From an uncultured Oscillibacter sp. (GTDB lineage Bacteria > Bacillota > Clostridia > Oscillospirales > Oscillospiraceae), in contig CAJUTB010000010.1 in assembly GCA_910589315.1 (NCBI GenBank), positions 4,986-68,985 of the forward strand: 64,000 bases of DNA, written 5' to 3'. Position numbers and translations under genes: made by a program. This document shows positions 23,717-31,551 of this stretch, piece by piece (positions within the stretch are counted from its first letter, which is position 1; each line of letters starts with the position of its first letter). The notes beneath the pieces are model-generated. The model was not told where the DNA came from. It did not search any database and saw only the letters and a program-made list of their open reading frames with translations.

Positions 23717-25060
23717 ATGAGCGTTATTTCTCTCAAGCCGGAGTTGCGGCAGGAAATCAGGCTGCTGCCCCAACTGCTGCAATCCATCGAAATTTTACAG
23801 ATGAATTCCCAGGAGCTTTTGGAGCATTTGGGCCGCTTGACGGAGGAAAATCCGGTGCTGGAACAGGACGACGCGTCGAGCCTGTACAGCAGCTATGAGG
23901 AACTCCGGCGGCAGGCGAGCTGGCTGGACGGCGGCGTCCGGGGCGCGACGTTCCGCCATGACGAGGGGGAATTTTATCCGGAACAGGGGGCCGCAGACCG
24001 GGAGACGGAAAGTTTGACGGGATTTCTCTGCGACCAGCTGGAACGGAAGCGGCTGCCAAAGCCGCTGCTGGCGTTGTCGAAATATATGGTGGAGCTTTTG
24101 GATGAGGATGGCCGTCTGGACGAAGAAGACTTGGAGGACCTGCGGAGGCTGAAAATTCCGGAGACGCTGCTTGCACAGGCGTTGGAACTGGTGCAGTCCT
24201 TGGAACCGGCGGGCGTGGGGGCGCGCAGTCTTTCGGAATGTCTGGTGTTGCAGCTGCGGCGGCAGGGGACGGCCAGCGCGGCCGCGCTGGGAATTGCAGA
24301 GCGTTTTCTGACGGAGCTGGGGCGGAAGCGCTATGGGCCGATTCTCCGGGAGCTGGGAATTTCTCCGGAGGAACTGCGGCGGGCCGAGAGGGAGATTTCG
24401 GCGTTGGAGCCGCATCCGGGCCGGGCCTTTGCGCCGGAGGAGCGGGCCGTTTACGTGCGGCCGGACGTGTTCGTTATGGAGCAGGAGGGGGAGCTGAAAG
24501 TTGTGCTGAACGATTTTTATCTTCCAAAACTTTCTATAAACTCCTATTATGCCCGACTCTTGAAGGACTCTGACGAAAAGGAGACAAAAGACTATTTGCG
24601 GGAGAAATTGCAGCAGGCCCGGTGGGTGTTGAACAGTCTGGATCGCCGGGGCAGTACGCTGCGTCGCTGCGCGGAAGCGGTGCTGGAGGCCCAGCGGCCT
24701 TTCTTCGCCGGAAAAACCGGCGAACTCCTGCCCTTGAGCTTGTCCGCCCTCTCGGACGAAATGGAGCTGCATCCGTCCACGATTTCCCGGGCGGTGCGGG
24801 ACAAGTACCTCCAATGCCGCCAGGGCACCTATCCGCTGCGGTATTTTTTCAGCCGGGCGGTGGGAATTCAGGGACCGTCCCGGCAGGCGGTGAAACAAAA
24901 ACTGCTGCTGCTGGTAAAGGACGAAAACCCCCGGCGGCCCTTGAGCGACCAGAGGCTTTGCGAGCTGCTGGCGGAAAACGGCGTGCAGGTGGCCCGCCGC
25001 ACCGTTGCGAAATACCGGATGGAACTGGGAATCGCTTCCTCCTCCGCCCGGAAGCGGTAA
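23717..25060 (+). CDS. rpoN: RNA polymerase sigma-54 factor
   Basis: A 447-residue sigma-54. The Gln/Leu-rich region I (LRQEIRLLPQLLQSIEILQMNSQELLEHL is spread over residues 9-37) contacts activators; an acidic region II follows, then the core-binding domain, an HTH (DEMELHPSTISRAV) and the C-terminal RpoN box ARRTVAKYR, which reads the -24 element. ATG 23717 is used because GGAGG lies 8 bases upstream; an in-frame TTG at 23693 would precede that site. It sits next to its apparent main target operon. It may also serve other sigma-54 promoters in the genome. Confidence 0.96.
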   Translation: MSVISLKPELRQEIRLLPQLLQSIEILQMNSQELLEHLGRLTEENPVLEQDDASSLYSSYEELRRQASWLDGGVRGATFRHDEGEFYPEQGAADRETESLTGFLCDQLERKRLPKPLLALSKYMVELLDEDGRLDEEDLEDLRRLKIPETLLAQALELVQSLEPAGVGARSLSECLVLQLRRQGTASAAALGIAERFLTELGRKRYGPILRELGISPEELRRAEREISALEPHPGRAFAPEERAVYVRPDVFVMEQEGELKVVLNDFYLPKLSINSYYARLLKDSDEKETKDYLREKLQQARWVLNSLDRRGSTLRRCAEAVLEAQRPFFAGKTGELLPLSLSALSDEMELHPSTISRAVRDKYLQCRQGTYPLRYFFSRAVGIQGPSRQAVKQKLLLLVKDENPRRPLSDQRLCELLAENGVQVARRTVAKYRMELGIASSSARKR

Positions 25061-25070
25061 GAAATACATA

Positions 25071-25103
25071 GGACCAGGGGCCGAGGCTCCTGGTCCGTTT
25101 TTT
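25071..25103 (+). terminator. Rho-independent terminator of rpoN
   Basis: Arms GGACCAGG (25071-25078) and CCTGGTCC (25089-25096), then G and six T residues. It overlaps the end of the convergent methionine gene. Confidence 0.85.
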
Positions 25104-26865
25104 ATTGAATTTGTTCCAGAATCCGCACCATAAGCGGGACCCGTTTGAAGGGTGTCATGAGATAGAAGCCATCGGAAAAGGGGGCGGCTTCTCCGGCAAT
25201 GGCGGTGGAGATCCGGACGGCCAGATCTTCGGCTTCCTCCCGGCTTTTGCCCTCGTAGCGCGCGGTGATCTCGCTGGAAATACGCATCCCGGCAATTTCA
25301 TTGTTAAGGAAGCAGGCGTTTTTATAGCTGACGACGGGATAAATCCCGGCGAGGATTTTCCCTCGCAAGGTCTGCTTTGCCAGGACAAGGTTATTCAGAG
25401 CCTCCTTGGAAAGCACCGGCTGCGTAAGAAAACCCGTAATGCCGTTGTCCTCTTTTTCCCGTGCGATTTTGAGCTGCATCGTAAAATTTTTGGCGTTCAG
25501 GTTCAGTGCGCCGAACAAACGGAAGGGCGTCCGGAGGACGGTTTCGTTTAATCCGGCAACGTAGCGGGCGAGAGTCCTGGAGTTGAAATTGAAAACGCTT
25601 TTCACCTCGTCCCGGTTTTCCGAGGGAATCGGGTCCCCCGTGACCAGCAGTACGTTGTGTACGCCCTCCATGGACAGCCCCAGAAGCAGAGCCTTGGCGG
25701 CGTTGAGGTTCCGGTCCCGGCAGGTCATGTGGGGGAGCGGTTCCACGCCCAGCTCCCGCTTGATCTTGCAGGCCAGCAGGGAGCTGTCCGCCCGGGGGCG
25801 TCCAATGGGACAGTCGGCAATTGTCACCGCGTCCGCGCCTGCGTTCCGCAGGGCCTGCACGCCATCGAGAAAAAAGGAAATGTCGTCGTCTGCGGGCGGG
25901 TCCAGCTCCACGGCGACAACCCGCCGTCCGGCGTCCAGCTTTTCCGCCAGGGGGTTGTCTTGGGGGGCAGGCGAAACGGGAATCGCTTCCCGCCGGGGCT
26001 GGGCAGGGATTTGCAAAGGCTTTGCCAGAGCTTCGGCGGCTTTGGCGATGTGTTCCGGCGTTGTGCCGCAGCAGCCGCCTACGATCTGGGCTCCAGCCTG
26101 GACGATTTCCGCCAGTTTGTCTCCGAAATAGGCCGGCTCGCCCTGGTAGACCGTCCGGCGGCCCAGAACGGTGGGATATCCGGCGTTGGGCATGACCGAA
26201 AGCCGGACGCCCCGCCGGTCAAGTTTGCGGATGTACTCCAAGAGGTGCCGGGGGCCGGAGACGCAGTTGAAGCCCACGGCGTCGATCTCCGGCAGAGCCG
26301 CGGCGCGTTGAAAGAGGGTCTCTCCGGCATAGCCCTCCCGGGTGGTTCCGTCCATGGCAACGGCAAAGGATACGATGAGAAATGCATTGGGACAGCGGGC
26401 TTTCAGGCGCCGGGCAAGTTCCGGAATTCCCTCGCCGGAGGGCAGCGTTTCTACCAGGAAATGGTCCGCGCCCTGGGCCAAAAACAGATCAATCTGCATG
26501 AGGTAATTCTCCGCACGGGAGAGGACGCCGCCTGCGGGAGCGGGTCCCAGGTCCGCGAAAACATACGCGCCGTACGGTTCCGCACATTCCCGCGCCAGGC
26601 GGCAGGCCGCTTCGATGATGCGTTCGGCGGCGGTTTCGTTTCCGCCGGCCAGGTCTACGCCGGCGGTAAAGGTGTTGGTTTTGACGGCGCGGCAGCCGGC
26701 TTCCAGGTAGGCGCGGTGAATGGCGGCGACAGAGGCTGGATCTGTCAGATTTGCAATCTCACAGCGTTCCTCCATCCGTCCGGGGAGAGCGGCAAAACAG
26801 GTGCCCATTGCGCCGTCAAACAGCAGCGGGTTTCCCTCTGCCAGAAACGTACGGATGTCTTTCAT
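25102..26865 (-). CDS. Bifunctional homocysteine S-methyltransferase / methylenetetrahydrofolate reductase
   Basis: A 587-residue fusion. The N-terminal half (1-290) is a zinc-dependent homocysteine methyltransferase domain: LFDGAMGT, AVKTNTF and the zinc ligands GFNC and GGCCGTTPEHI. The C-terminal half (about 310-587) is an FAD-linked methylenetetrahydrofolate reductase with AVELDPP, TCRDRN and NLLVTGDP-like sequence (VLLVTGDPIPS). It resembles YitJ-type proteins. It supplies methyltetrahydrofolate for MetH and can accept homocysteine itself. It overlaps metH by 4 bases as last gene of the operon. Confidence 0.94.
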   Translation of the reverse strand: MKDIRTFLAEGNPLLFDGAMGTCFAALPGRMEERCEIANLTDPASVAAIHRAYLEAGCRAVKTNTFTAGVDLAGGNETAAERIIEAACRLARECAEPYGAYVFADLGPAPAGGVLSRAENYLMQIDLFLAQGADHFLVETLPSGEGIPELARRLKARCPNAFLIVSFAVAMDGTTREGYAGETLFQRAAALPEIDAVGFNCVSGPRHLLEYIRKLDRRGVRLSVMPNAGYPTVLGRRTVYQGEPAYFGDKLAEIVQAGAQIVGGCCGTTPEHIAKAAEALAKPLQIPAQPRREAIPVSPAPQDNPLAEKLDAGRRVVAVELDPPADDDISFFLDGVQALRNAGADAVTIADCPIGRPRADSSLLACKIKRELGVEPLPHMTCRDRNLNAAKALLLGLSMEGVHNVLLVTGDPIPSENRDEVKSVFNFNSRTLARYVAGLNETVLRTPFRLFGALNLNAKNFTMQLKIAREKEDNGITGFLTQPVLSKEALNNLVLAKQTLRGKILAGIYPVVSYKNACFLNNEIAGMRISSEITARYEGKSREEAEDLAVRISTAIAGEAAPFSDGFYLMTPFKRVPLMVRILEQIQ

Positions 26866-29216
26866 TCCAACACCTTCTTTGCGATTTCCACGGACTCCCT
26901 GGCGTCTTTTGCGTAATAATCCGCGCCGATTTGGCGGGCGTAGTCCGGTGTGACCACCGCGCCGCCGACAAACGTAACCGGCGGCTCCGGCAGTGTCCGC
27001 AGCTGGCGGACTGTTTCCGCCATTGCCGGGAGGGTGGTGGTCATGAGCGCAGAGAGGCCTACCAGCTGCACGCCCTGTTTGACGACGGCCTGCACGATGG
27101 TCTCCGGCGGTACGTCCCGACCCAGGTCAAAGACTTCGTAGCCGTAATTTTCCAGCACTGTTTTCACAATGTTTTTGCCGATGTCATGGATATCGCCCTG
27201 TACGGTTGCGACGATCAGCGTACCTTTTTTCACCGGCGCGCCGCCCTTTTCCGCAATGGAGGTACGAATTACCTCAAAGACCGCCTGCGCGGCCTGGGCT
27301 GCGCTGAGAAGCTGCGGCAGAAATACGCGGCCAACTTCATAGCCCTCGCCCACGCGATCCAGAGCGGGAATCAGCCGCTTTTCAACCAGGGACAACTCGT
27401 CGCCGGTTTCCAGGGCGGCCTTTGCCAATTTGGCGGCGTCGGCTTTCAGACCCTTGCAAACGGCGTCCTCCAAAGTCATTTCCGCACTCTGAACCGATTG
27501 TACCGCAGGAACTGCGCCGGAAAAACGGGCAATATAGTCCCGGCATTGGGCATCCGCCCCAGAGAGGACCCGGAAGGCGGAAATTGCGTCCATCATCTCC
27601 GTTTGGTTGGGGTTGAGAATGGGGAGGGTGAGACCCGCCGCCAGAGCCTGGATCAGAAAACTCTGGGAAATCAAGCCCCGGTTTGGAAGCCCGAAAGAAA
27701 TGTTGGATACGCCCAGAACGGTCTGCAAACCCAGCTCCTGCCGGATGGACCGAACAGCCCGCAGGGTTTCCGCGGCCTGCTCCTGCTGGGCGGACACCGT
27801 GAGGGTGAGACAGTCTATCCACACGTCCTCCCGCGGGATGCCGAAGGACAAAGCGGCGTCCAGGATTTTCCGCGCAATGGCGAGACGGTCCTCCGCCGTC
27901 TGGGGAATGCCCCGCTTGTCCAGCGTCAGGCCCACAACGCTGGCCCCGTATTTTTTCACGATGGGCAGAATCCGCGTTAAAACCTCCGGCTCGCCGTTAA
28001 CGGAGTTCACTGCCGCTTTGCCGTTGTAAACCCGCAGAGCGGCTTCAAGTGCGTCGGGATTGGTGGAATCCAATTGCAGGGGAAGGGACACCGCGCTTTG
28101 AATCTTTTTGACCACCCGCGGAAGCATCTCGGCTTCGTTCACGCCGGGAAAGCCTACGTTTACGTCTAAAATATCCGCGCCCGCGTCCTCCTGCTGGATG
28201 GCCACATCCAGAATGTAGTCCAAATCGTCTTCCAGCAATGCTTGCTGAAAACGCTTTTTTCCAGTGGGATTGACGCGCTCGCCAATCACCCGCACGCCGT
28301 CCAGCCGCAGGGGATTCGTAGGGGTGCAGACGAAACTGCCGCCCAAATAATGCCGGGGAGCGGGGGATTTGCCCTCCAAAACCCGCCGGACGGCCCGGAT
28401 GTACTCCGGCGAAGTGCCGCAGCAGCCTCCGAACAGCGTGACGCCTGCTTCCAGGCAGGGCAGGAGCGTTTCCGCAAAGGCTTCCGGGTCCATGTCGTAA
28501 TGACCGTCCACCGGGTCTGGAAGACCTGCATTGGGCTTGGCGATGACCGGCAGGCGAGTGTTTTCACACAGCTCCTTCAGGAGCGGAGCCAGCTTGTCCG
28601 GCCCAAGAGAGCAGTTCAGGCCGATTGCGTCGGCCCCTAAGCCCTCCAACGTTCGCGCCATGGAAGCCACCGTGCAGCCGGTAAAGGTTCGCCCGCCCTC
28701 GTCGAAAGACATGGTGACGAGAACCGGCAGTTTCGTGCAGTCCTTCACGGCTTGCAGCGCGGCTTTCGCTTCATAGAGGTCCGTCATGGTCTCAATAACC
28801 GCGAGGTCGGCCCCGGCTTTTTCGCCGCAGACGGCCATATTTGCAAACAGCTCCCAGGCCCGCTGGAAAGAAAGACTCCCCATCGGTTCCAGCAGCGTTC
28901 CCAGGGGTCCGATGTCCAGAGCGGCGAACTGGCCTGGTCCAGCCTCGGCCTTTGCAAGACGGACTCCGGCTGTGACGACCTCCTGGAGGGTGTGTCCCGT
29001 CCCGGCCAGCTTGAGTTCATTGGCACCGAAGGTATTGGCGTAGACGATCTGACTTCCGGCGTCGAAATAGTCCCGGTGAACGGAACGGATCAAATCCGGA
29101 TTGGTAAGATTCAAAAGCTCGGGATGGCCGCCGGGCGGCAGTCCTTTTTGTTGCAGGACGGTCCCCATGGCGCCGTCCAACAAGATGATTTGGTTTTGTA
29201 AGCTATCAAATTGCAC
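26862..29216 (-). CDS. metH: Cobalamin-dependent methionine synthase (lacking activation domain)
   Basis: A 784-residue enzyme that transfers a methyl group from methyltetrahydrofolate to homocysteine through B12. Domains: homocysteine/zinc domain (1-280; LLDGAMGTVLQQ, GLNCSLGP, GGCCGTSPEYI), pterin domain (about 300-560; VIGERVNPTGKK, DILDVNVGFPG), cobalamin cap (about 570-650) and B12-binding domain (about 660-784) with DIHDIGKNIV, whose His is the lower cobalt ligand. The fourth domain of E. coli MetH (reactivation with SAM) is absent, which is normal in clostridia; a separate activation-domain gene lies immediately upstream with an 11-base overlap. Confidence 0.95.
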   Translation of the reverse strand: MQFDSLQNQIILLDGAMGTVLQQKGLPPGGHPELLNLTNPDLIRSVHRDYFDAGSQIVYANTFGANELKLAGTGHTLQEVVTAGVRLAKAEAGPGQFAALDIGPLGTLLEPMGSLSFQRAWELFANMAVCGEKAGADLAVIETMTDLYEAKAALQAVKDCTKLPVLVTMSFDEGGRTFTGCTVASMARTLEGLGADAIGLNCSLGPDKLAPLLKELCENTRLPVIAKPNAGLPDPVDGHYDMDPEAFAETLLPCLEAGVTLFGGCCGTSPEYIRAVRRVLEGKSPAPRHYLGGSFVCTPTNPLRLDGVRVIGERVNPTGKKRFQQALLEDDLDYILDVAIQQEDAGADILDVNVGFPGVNEAEMLPRVVKKIQSAVSLPLQLDSTNPDALEAALRVYNGKAAVNSVNGEPEVLTRILPIVKKYGASVVGLTLDKRGIPQTAEDRLAIARKILDAALSFGIPREDVWIDCLTLTVSAQQEQAAETLRAVRSIRQELGLQTVLGVSNISFGLPNRGLISQSFLIQALAAGLTLPILNPNQTEMMDAISAFRVLSGADAQCRDYIARFSGAVPAVQSVQSAEMTLEDAVCKGLKADAAKLAKAALETGDELSLVEKRLIPALDRVGEGYEVGRVFLPQLLSAAQAAQAVFEVIRTSIAEKGGAPVKKGTLIVATVQGDIHDIGKNIVKTVLENYGYEVFDLGRDVPPETIVQAVVKQGVQLVGLSALMTTTLPAMAETVRQLRTLPEPPVTFVGGAVVTPDYARQIGADYYAKDARESVEIAKKVLE

Positions 29217-29862
29217 AGTTTTTTCCTCCCTTGCGCAGCGCGCAGGTATCCCGCATGGAACAGCAGGCGCAGCCTCGAATGCGTGCTTTCTGGGGCCGGT
29301 CCGACAGGCCGATGACCGCCGTGACAGACTTCGCCGGATTGAGCAGCAGGCTTTCCGTCACATAAAGTCCCAGCCGCCGGGACGCATCCAGGGCGTCGCA
29401 GATGTCCGGCTGGAGCGACAGCGGCAAATCGCCATAGCCGGGGCTGAAGCGGTCGGTCAGGTAACGGTCCGGAAAACGGGCGGCCAGTTCAGCCCCGGCG
29501 GCGTCGCAGCCCGCCTCGACAAACGCGCTGCCGCAGGCGTCGCAGAGAACGGCCTTCGCCATATCGCGGGCCTGAAAGACAGCGAGACGCCGGTCAAAGA
29601 CGGTTCCCAGCGTACAGGCCAGCAGCGCGGCCTGTTGACACTCCGCCAACATCTTCGTCGCGGAAACGCCGGTCAATACGACGTTTGTGCCGCGCAGAGC
29701 GATGCCGCCGGGCAGAAATTCCAGACCATATACCTTGTAAGTATACCGCGGCTGTATGGCGGATGCAAGGTTTTCCGCCATTTCGGCCGTCTGTCTGCGC
29801 AGATTTTCCGGCGCATTTTGTGCGCCCAGATAGCGCAGAGCCTCGTTGACATCCGGTTTCAA
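29206..29862 (-). CDS. Stand-alone methionine synthase activation-domain protein
   Basis: A 218-residue protein similar to the C-terminal reactivation domain of MetH (Met_synt_B12), seen in the FSPGYGDLPLSLQ block (RxSPGYxxxPxL is the family motif) and in TLGTVFDRRL. It probably reduces and remethylates inactive cob(II)alamin on MetH. Its C-terminus has a Cys cluster (GCACCSMRDTC, then a final Cys) that may bind a metal or an iron-sulphur cluster and act as electron entry. Overlaps metH by 11 bases and the regulator gene by 4, so all three are coupled. Confidence 0.88.
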   Translation of the reverse strand: MKPDVNEALRYLGAQNAPENLRRQTAEMAENLASAIQPRYTYKVYGLEFLPGGIALRGTNVVLTGVSATKMLAECQQAALLACTLGTVFDRRLAVFQARDMAKAVLCDACGSAFVEAGCDAAGAELAARFPDRYLTDRFSPGYGDLPLSLQPDICDALDASRRLGLYVTESLLLNPAKSVTAVIGLSDRPQKARIRGCACCSMRDTCALRKGGKNCAI

Positions 29863-30896
29863 AGTCTGGCCTCCTTCTGCTTGCAGACGCTCCCGCGGTC
29901 CACCAGACCGCAGGGCACCACGATTCGTTTCCCGCAGGTATCGCCCTGCCAGAGCAGTTCCATGCAGGCTGCCGCGGCCCGAACGCTCTCCCGCATGAAC
30001 AATTCGACGGACGTGAGGGGCGGGCTGGAAAATTCGGACAAAACGGTGTTGTTGAATGTAATAATGCAGATGTCCTCCGGGATCCGGAGACCCCGTTCCT
30101 GCAAGGCCATCCGCACCCCCGGCGCGATGGAGTCGCTGGCAATGAACAGGGCCTGGGGCGGCTGTCCGCCGTGGGTTTCCAGGAACCGGACCATAGCCTG
30201 ATACCCGCTCCGGATGTTCATCGGGCAGTTAAGGACGAAATCCGGGGCATAGCAGTCCAGGCGGAGCTGGTCCATTTGGTAGTAAAAAAAGCGGGGGTCG
30301 ACATCGGGTTCCTTCCGCTGGCTGGCCGCGCCGGCGCTTCCGATGTAGGCAACGCGGTCAAAACCGTTTTGATGAAAATGATTCATCGACAGCTGGAGGG
30401 CAAGCTGATAGTTTGGAAGGATGCTGTAAAATTTCAGCGGGTCCGGGTCGGAGTCCAAAAAGACGACGTGTTTGGTATACTGCAAAAACCCGTCGATTTC
30501 CTCTCCGGTAAAACGGCCGATGGCAAAGAGTCCGTCCAGGGAAGAATGGGAGACAAAGCGTTTTTGCCCGTCCCGATAGAGGGGGAGGACCGTCCACTGG
30601 CGTCCAAAGCACTCCTCGTCCAAAAGCGTTTTCAGGGCCAGATAATAAGCGTCTTCTTGCAGTTCTTTCATTTCAAACATCTGGGCCACGCCCAGCCGCC
30701 GTTCCTGGACTTCGGGTCTGGGGGGCGGGGCGGTCTGAAGCGGTCCGGCTTTTCTGTAGCGCAGCGCGGCGGCGGCGTGGAAAACCCGTTCCCGCGTTTC
30801 CTCCGTGACGCTCAAAGACGGGTCCCGGTTCAGCACGCGGGAGACGGTTGCCTGGGACACGCCGGCCCGGTCCGCAATATCTTTCAAGGTTGCCAT
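29859..30896 (-). CDS. LacI-family transcriptional regulator
   Basis: A 345-residue repressor with an N-terminal LacI HTH (ATLKDIADRAGVSQATVSRVLN, split here as residues 2-23) and a periplasmic-binding-protein-like effector domain (about 60-345) with IASDSIAPGVRMAL and PEDICIITFNNT. ATG 30896 has AGAGGGG eight bases upstream; a longer frame lacks this. It faces a GH42 beta-galactosidase gene, its probable target, yet it is also the first gene of the methionine operon (4-base overlap with the next gene). Effector unknown, probably a galactoside. Confidence 0.92.
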   Translation of the reverse strand: MATLKDIADRAGVSQATVSRVLNRDPSLSVTEETRERVFHAAAALRYRKAGPLQTAPPPRPEVQERRLGVAQMFEMKELQEDAYYLALKTLLDEECFGRQWTVLPLYRDGQKRFVSHSSLDGLFAIGRFTGEEIDGFLQYTKHVVFLDSDPDPLKFYSILPNYQLALQLSMNHFHQNGFDRVAYIGSAGAASQRKEPDVDPRFFYYQMDQLRLDCYAPDFVLNCPMNIRSGYQAMVRFLETHGGQPPQALFIASDSIAPGVRMALQERGLRIPEDICIITFNNTVLSEFSSPPLTSVELFMRESVRAAAACMELLWQGDTCGKRIVVPCGLVDRGSVCKQKEARL

Positions 30897-30997
30897 GGAA
30901 AAACCCCTCTCTGCCGCCGGTGGGGCGGTAAAAACGCGTAATTTTTTTACTTCGCCCATAGGAAAAGGTTTGCGGTATGGACGAAAGAATTTCCATA

Positions 30998-31026
30998 ATT
31001 ATACTGCATTCTCCCGTCTGCGTCAA
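30998..31026 (-). promoter_or_regulatory. Sigma-70 promoter of the LacI/methionine operon
   Basis: Minus strand TTGACG (31021-31026), 17-base spacer, TATAAT (30998-31003), about 100 bases before the regulator's ATG. No SAM, T-box or B12 riboswitch structure is evident in this leader. Confidence 0.9.
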
Positions 31027-31052
31027 GAAAGAGCGGGCAAACCGCAGCCGCC

Positions 31053-31081
31053 TTGCATCCGGGAACCGCCTGTGATAAAAT
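31053..31081 (+). promoter_or_regulatory. Sigma-70 promoter of the small ORF
   Basis: TTGCAT (31053-31058), 17-base spacer, TAAAAT (31076-31081), 33 bases before the ATG at 31115. Divergent from the LacI promoter, with the two -35 boxes only 26 bases apart. Confidence 0.7.
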
Positions 31082-31114
31082 CAAAGCGGTTCATTTACGT
31101 TTGGAGGCGGCGGT

Positions 31115-31405
31115 ATGGAAGGATTCAATTCGATGCAGAGGGAATTTCTGGAACAGTTGGCGGTTATTCAGGAAGCCGGTGTGCAAACGGCCCTGTGCCG
31201 AAAGCGCGATTGCCCACTAGAAGACCGGTTCTACGAAATCACAGCGGATGTTATTATCCAGATTTTAGAAATTTTCGACGGATACGCAGGTATGAAATCC
31301 GGCGGTTTGCACATTGTTTGCGAAAAGACGGGGGAACCCTTGAAAAAGAATCCCTCCATTGAGCTGCACGATGCTGCGGCCGGCTATCTGAAAGGCTTGG
31401 ATTAA
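31115..31405 (+). CDS. Small uncharacterised protein
   Basis: A 96-residue acidic soluble protein (MEGFNSMQREF...), with a helical N-terminal half and a CRKRDCPLEDRFYE segment. No family recognised. It has its own promoter and TTGGAGG seven bases before the ATG, so it is probably real. It lies between a LacI-type regulator and beta-galactosidase but need not be functionally linked. Confidence 0.65.
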   Translation: MEGFNSMQREFLEQLAVIQEAGVQTALCRKRDCPLEDRFYEITADVIIQILEIFDGYAGMKSGGLHIVCEKTGEPLKKNPSIELHDAAAGYLKGLD

Positions 31406-31467
31406 AGCAGAAAATTTCCAGAAATAAACAGCTGAGAGACCGCGTGAAAAAATTTCTTAAAAAGCGG

Positions 31468-31496
31468 TTGATTTTTTAGTAAATATAAAGTAAAGT
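31468..31496 (+). promoter_or_regulatory. Beta-galactosidase promoter with candidate LacI-type operator
   Basis: TTGATT (31468-31473), 17-base spacer, TAAAGT (31491-31496). Within the spacer lies TTTAGTAAA (31475-31483), a near-palindrome (one central base) in the right place for a repressor to block polymerase. Whether the adjacent LacI protein binds it is inference. Confidence 0.5.
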
Positions 31497-31551
31497 GTGA
31501 ATGAATTACCTGCGCCCGCAGAGAGACGCGGGCAGAAAGGAGCACGGAAGT

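Noticed and set aside
23795..25069. A 424-codon minus-strand frame over rpoN
   Set aside because: Antisense shadow of rpoN, whose motifs are unmistakable; the peptide is Arg/Gln/Leu-rich without domain features.
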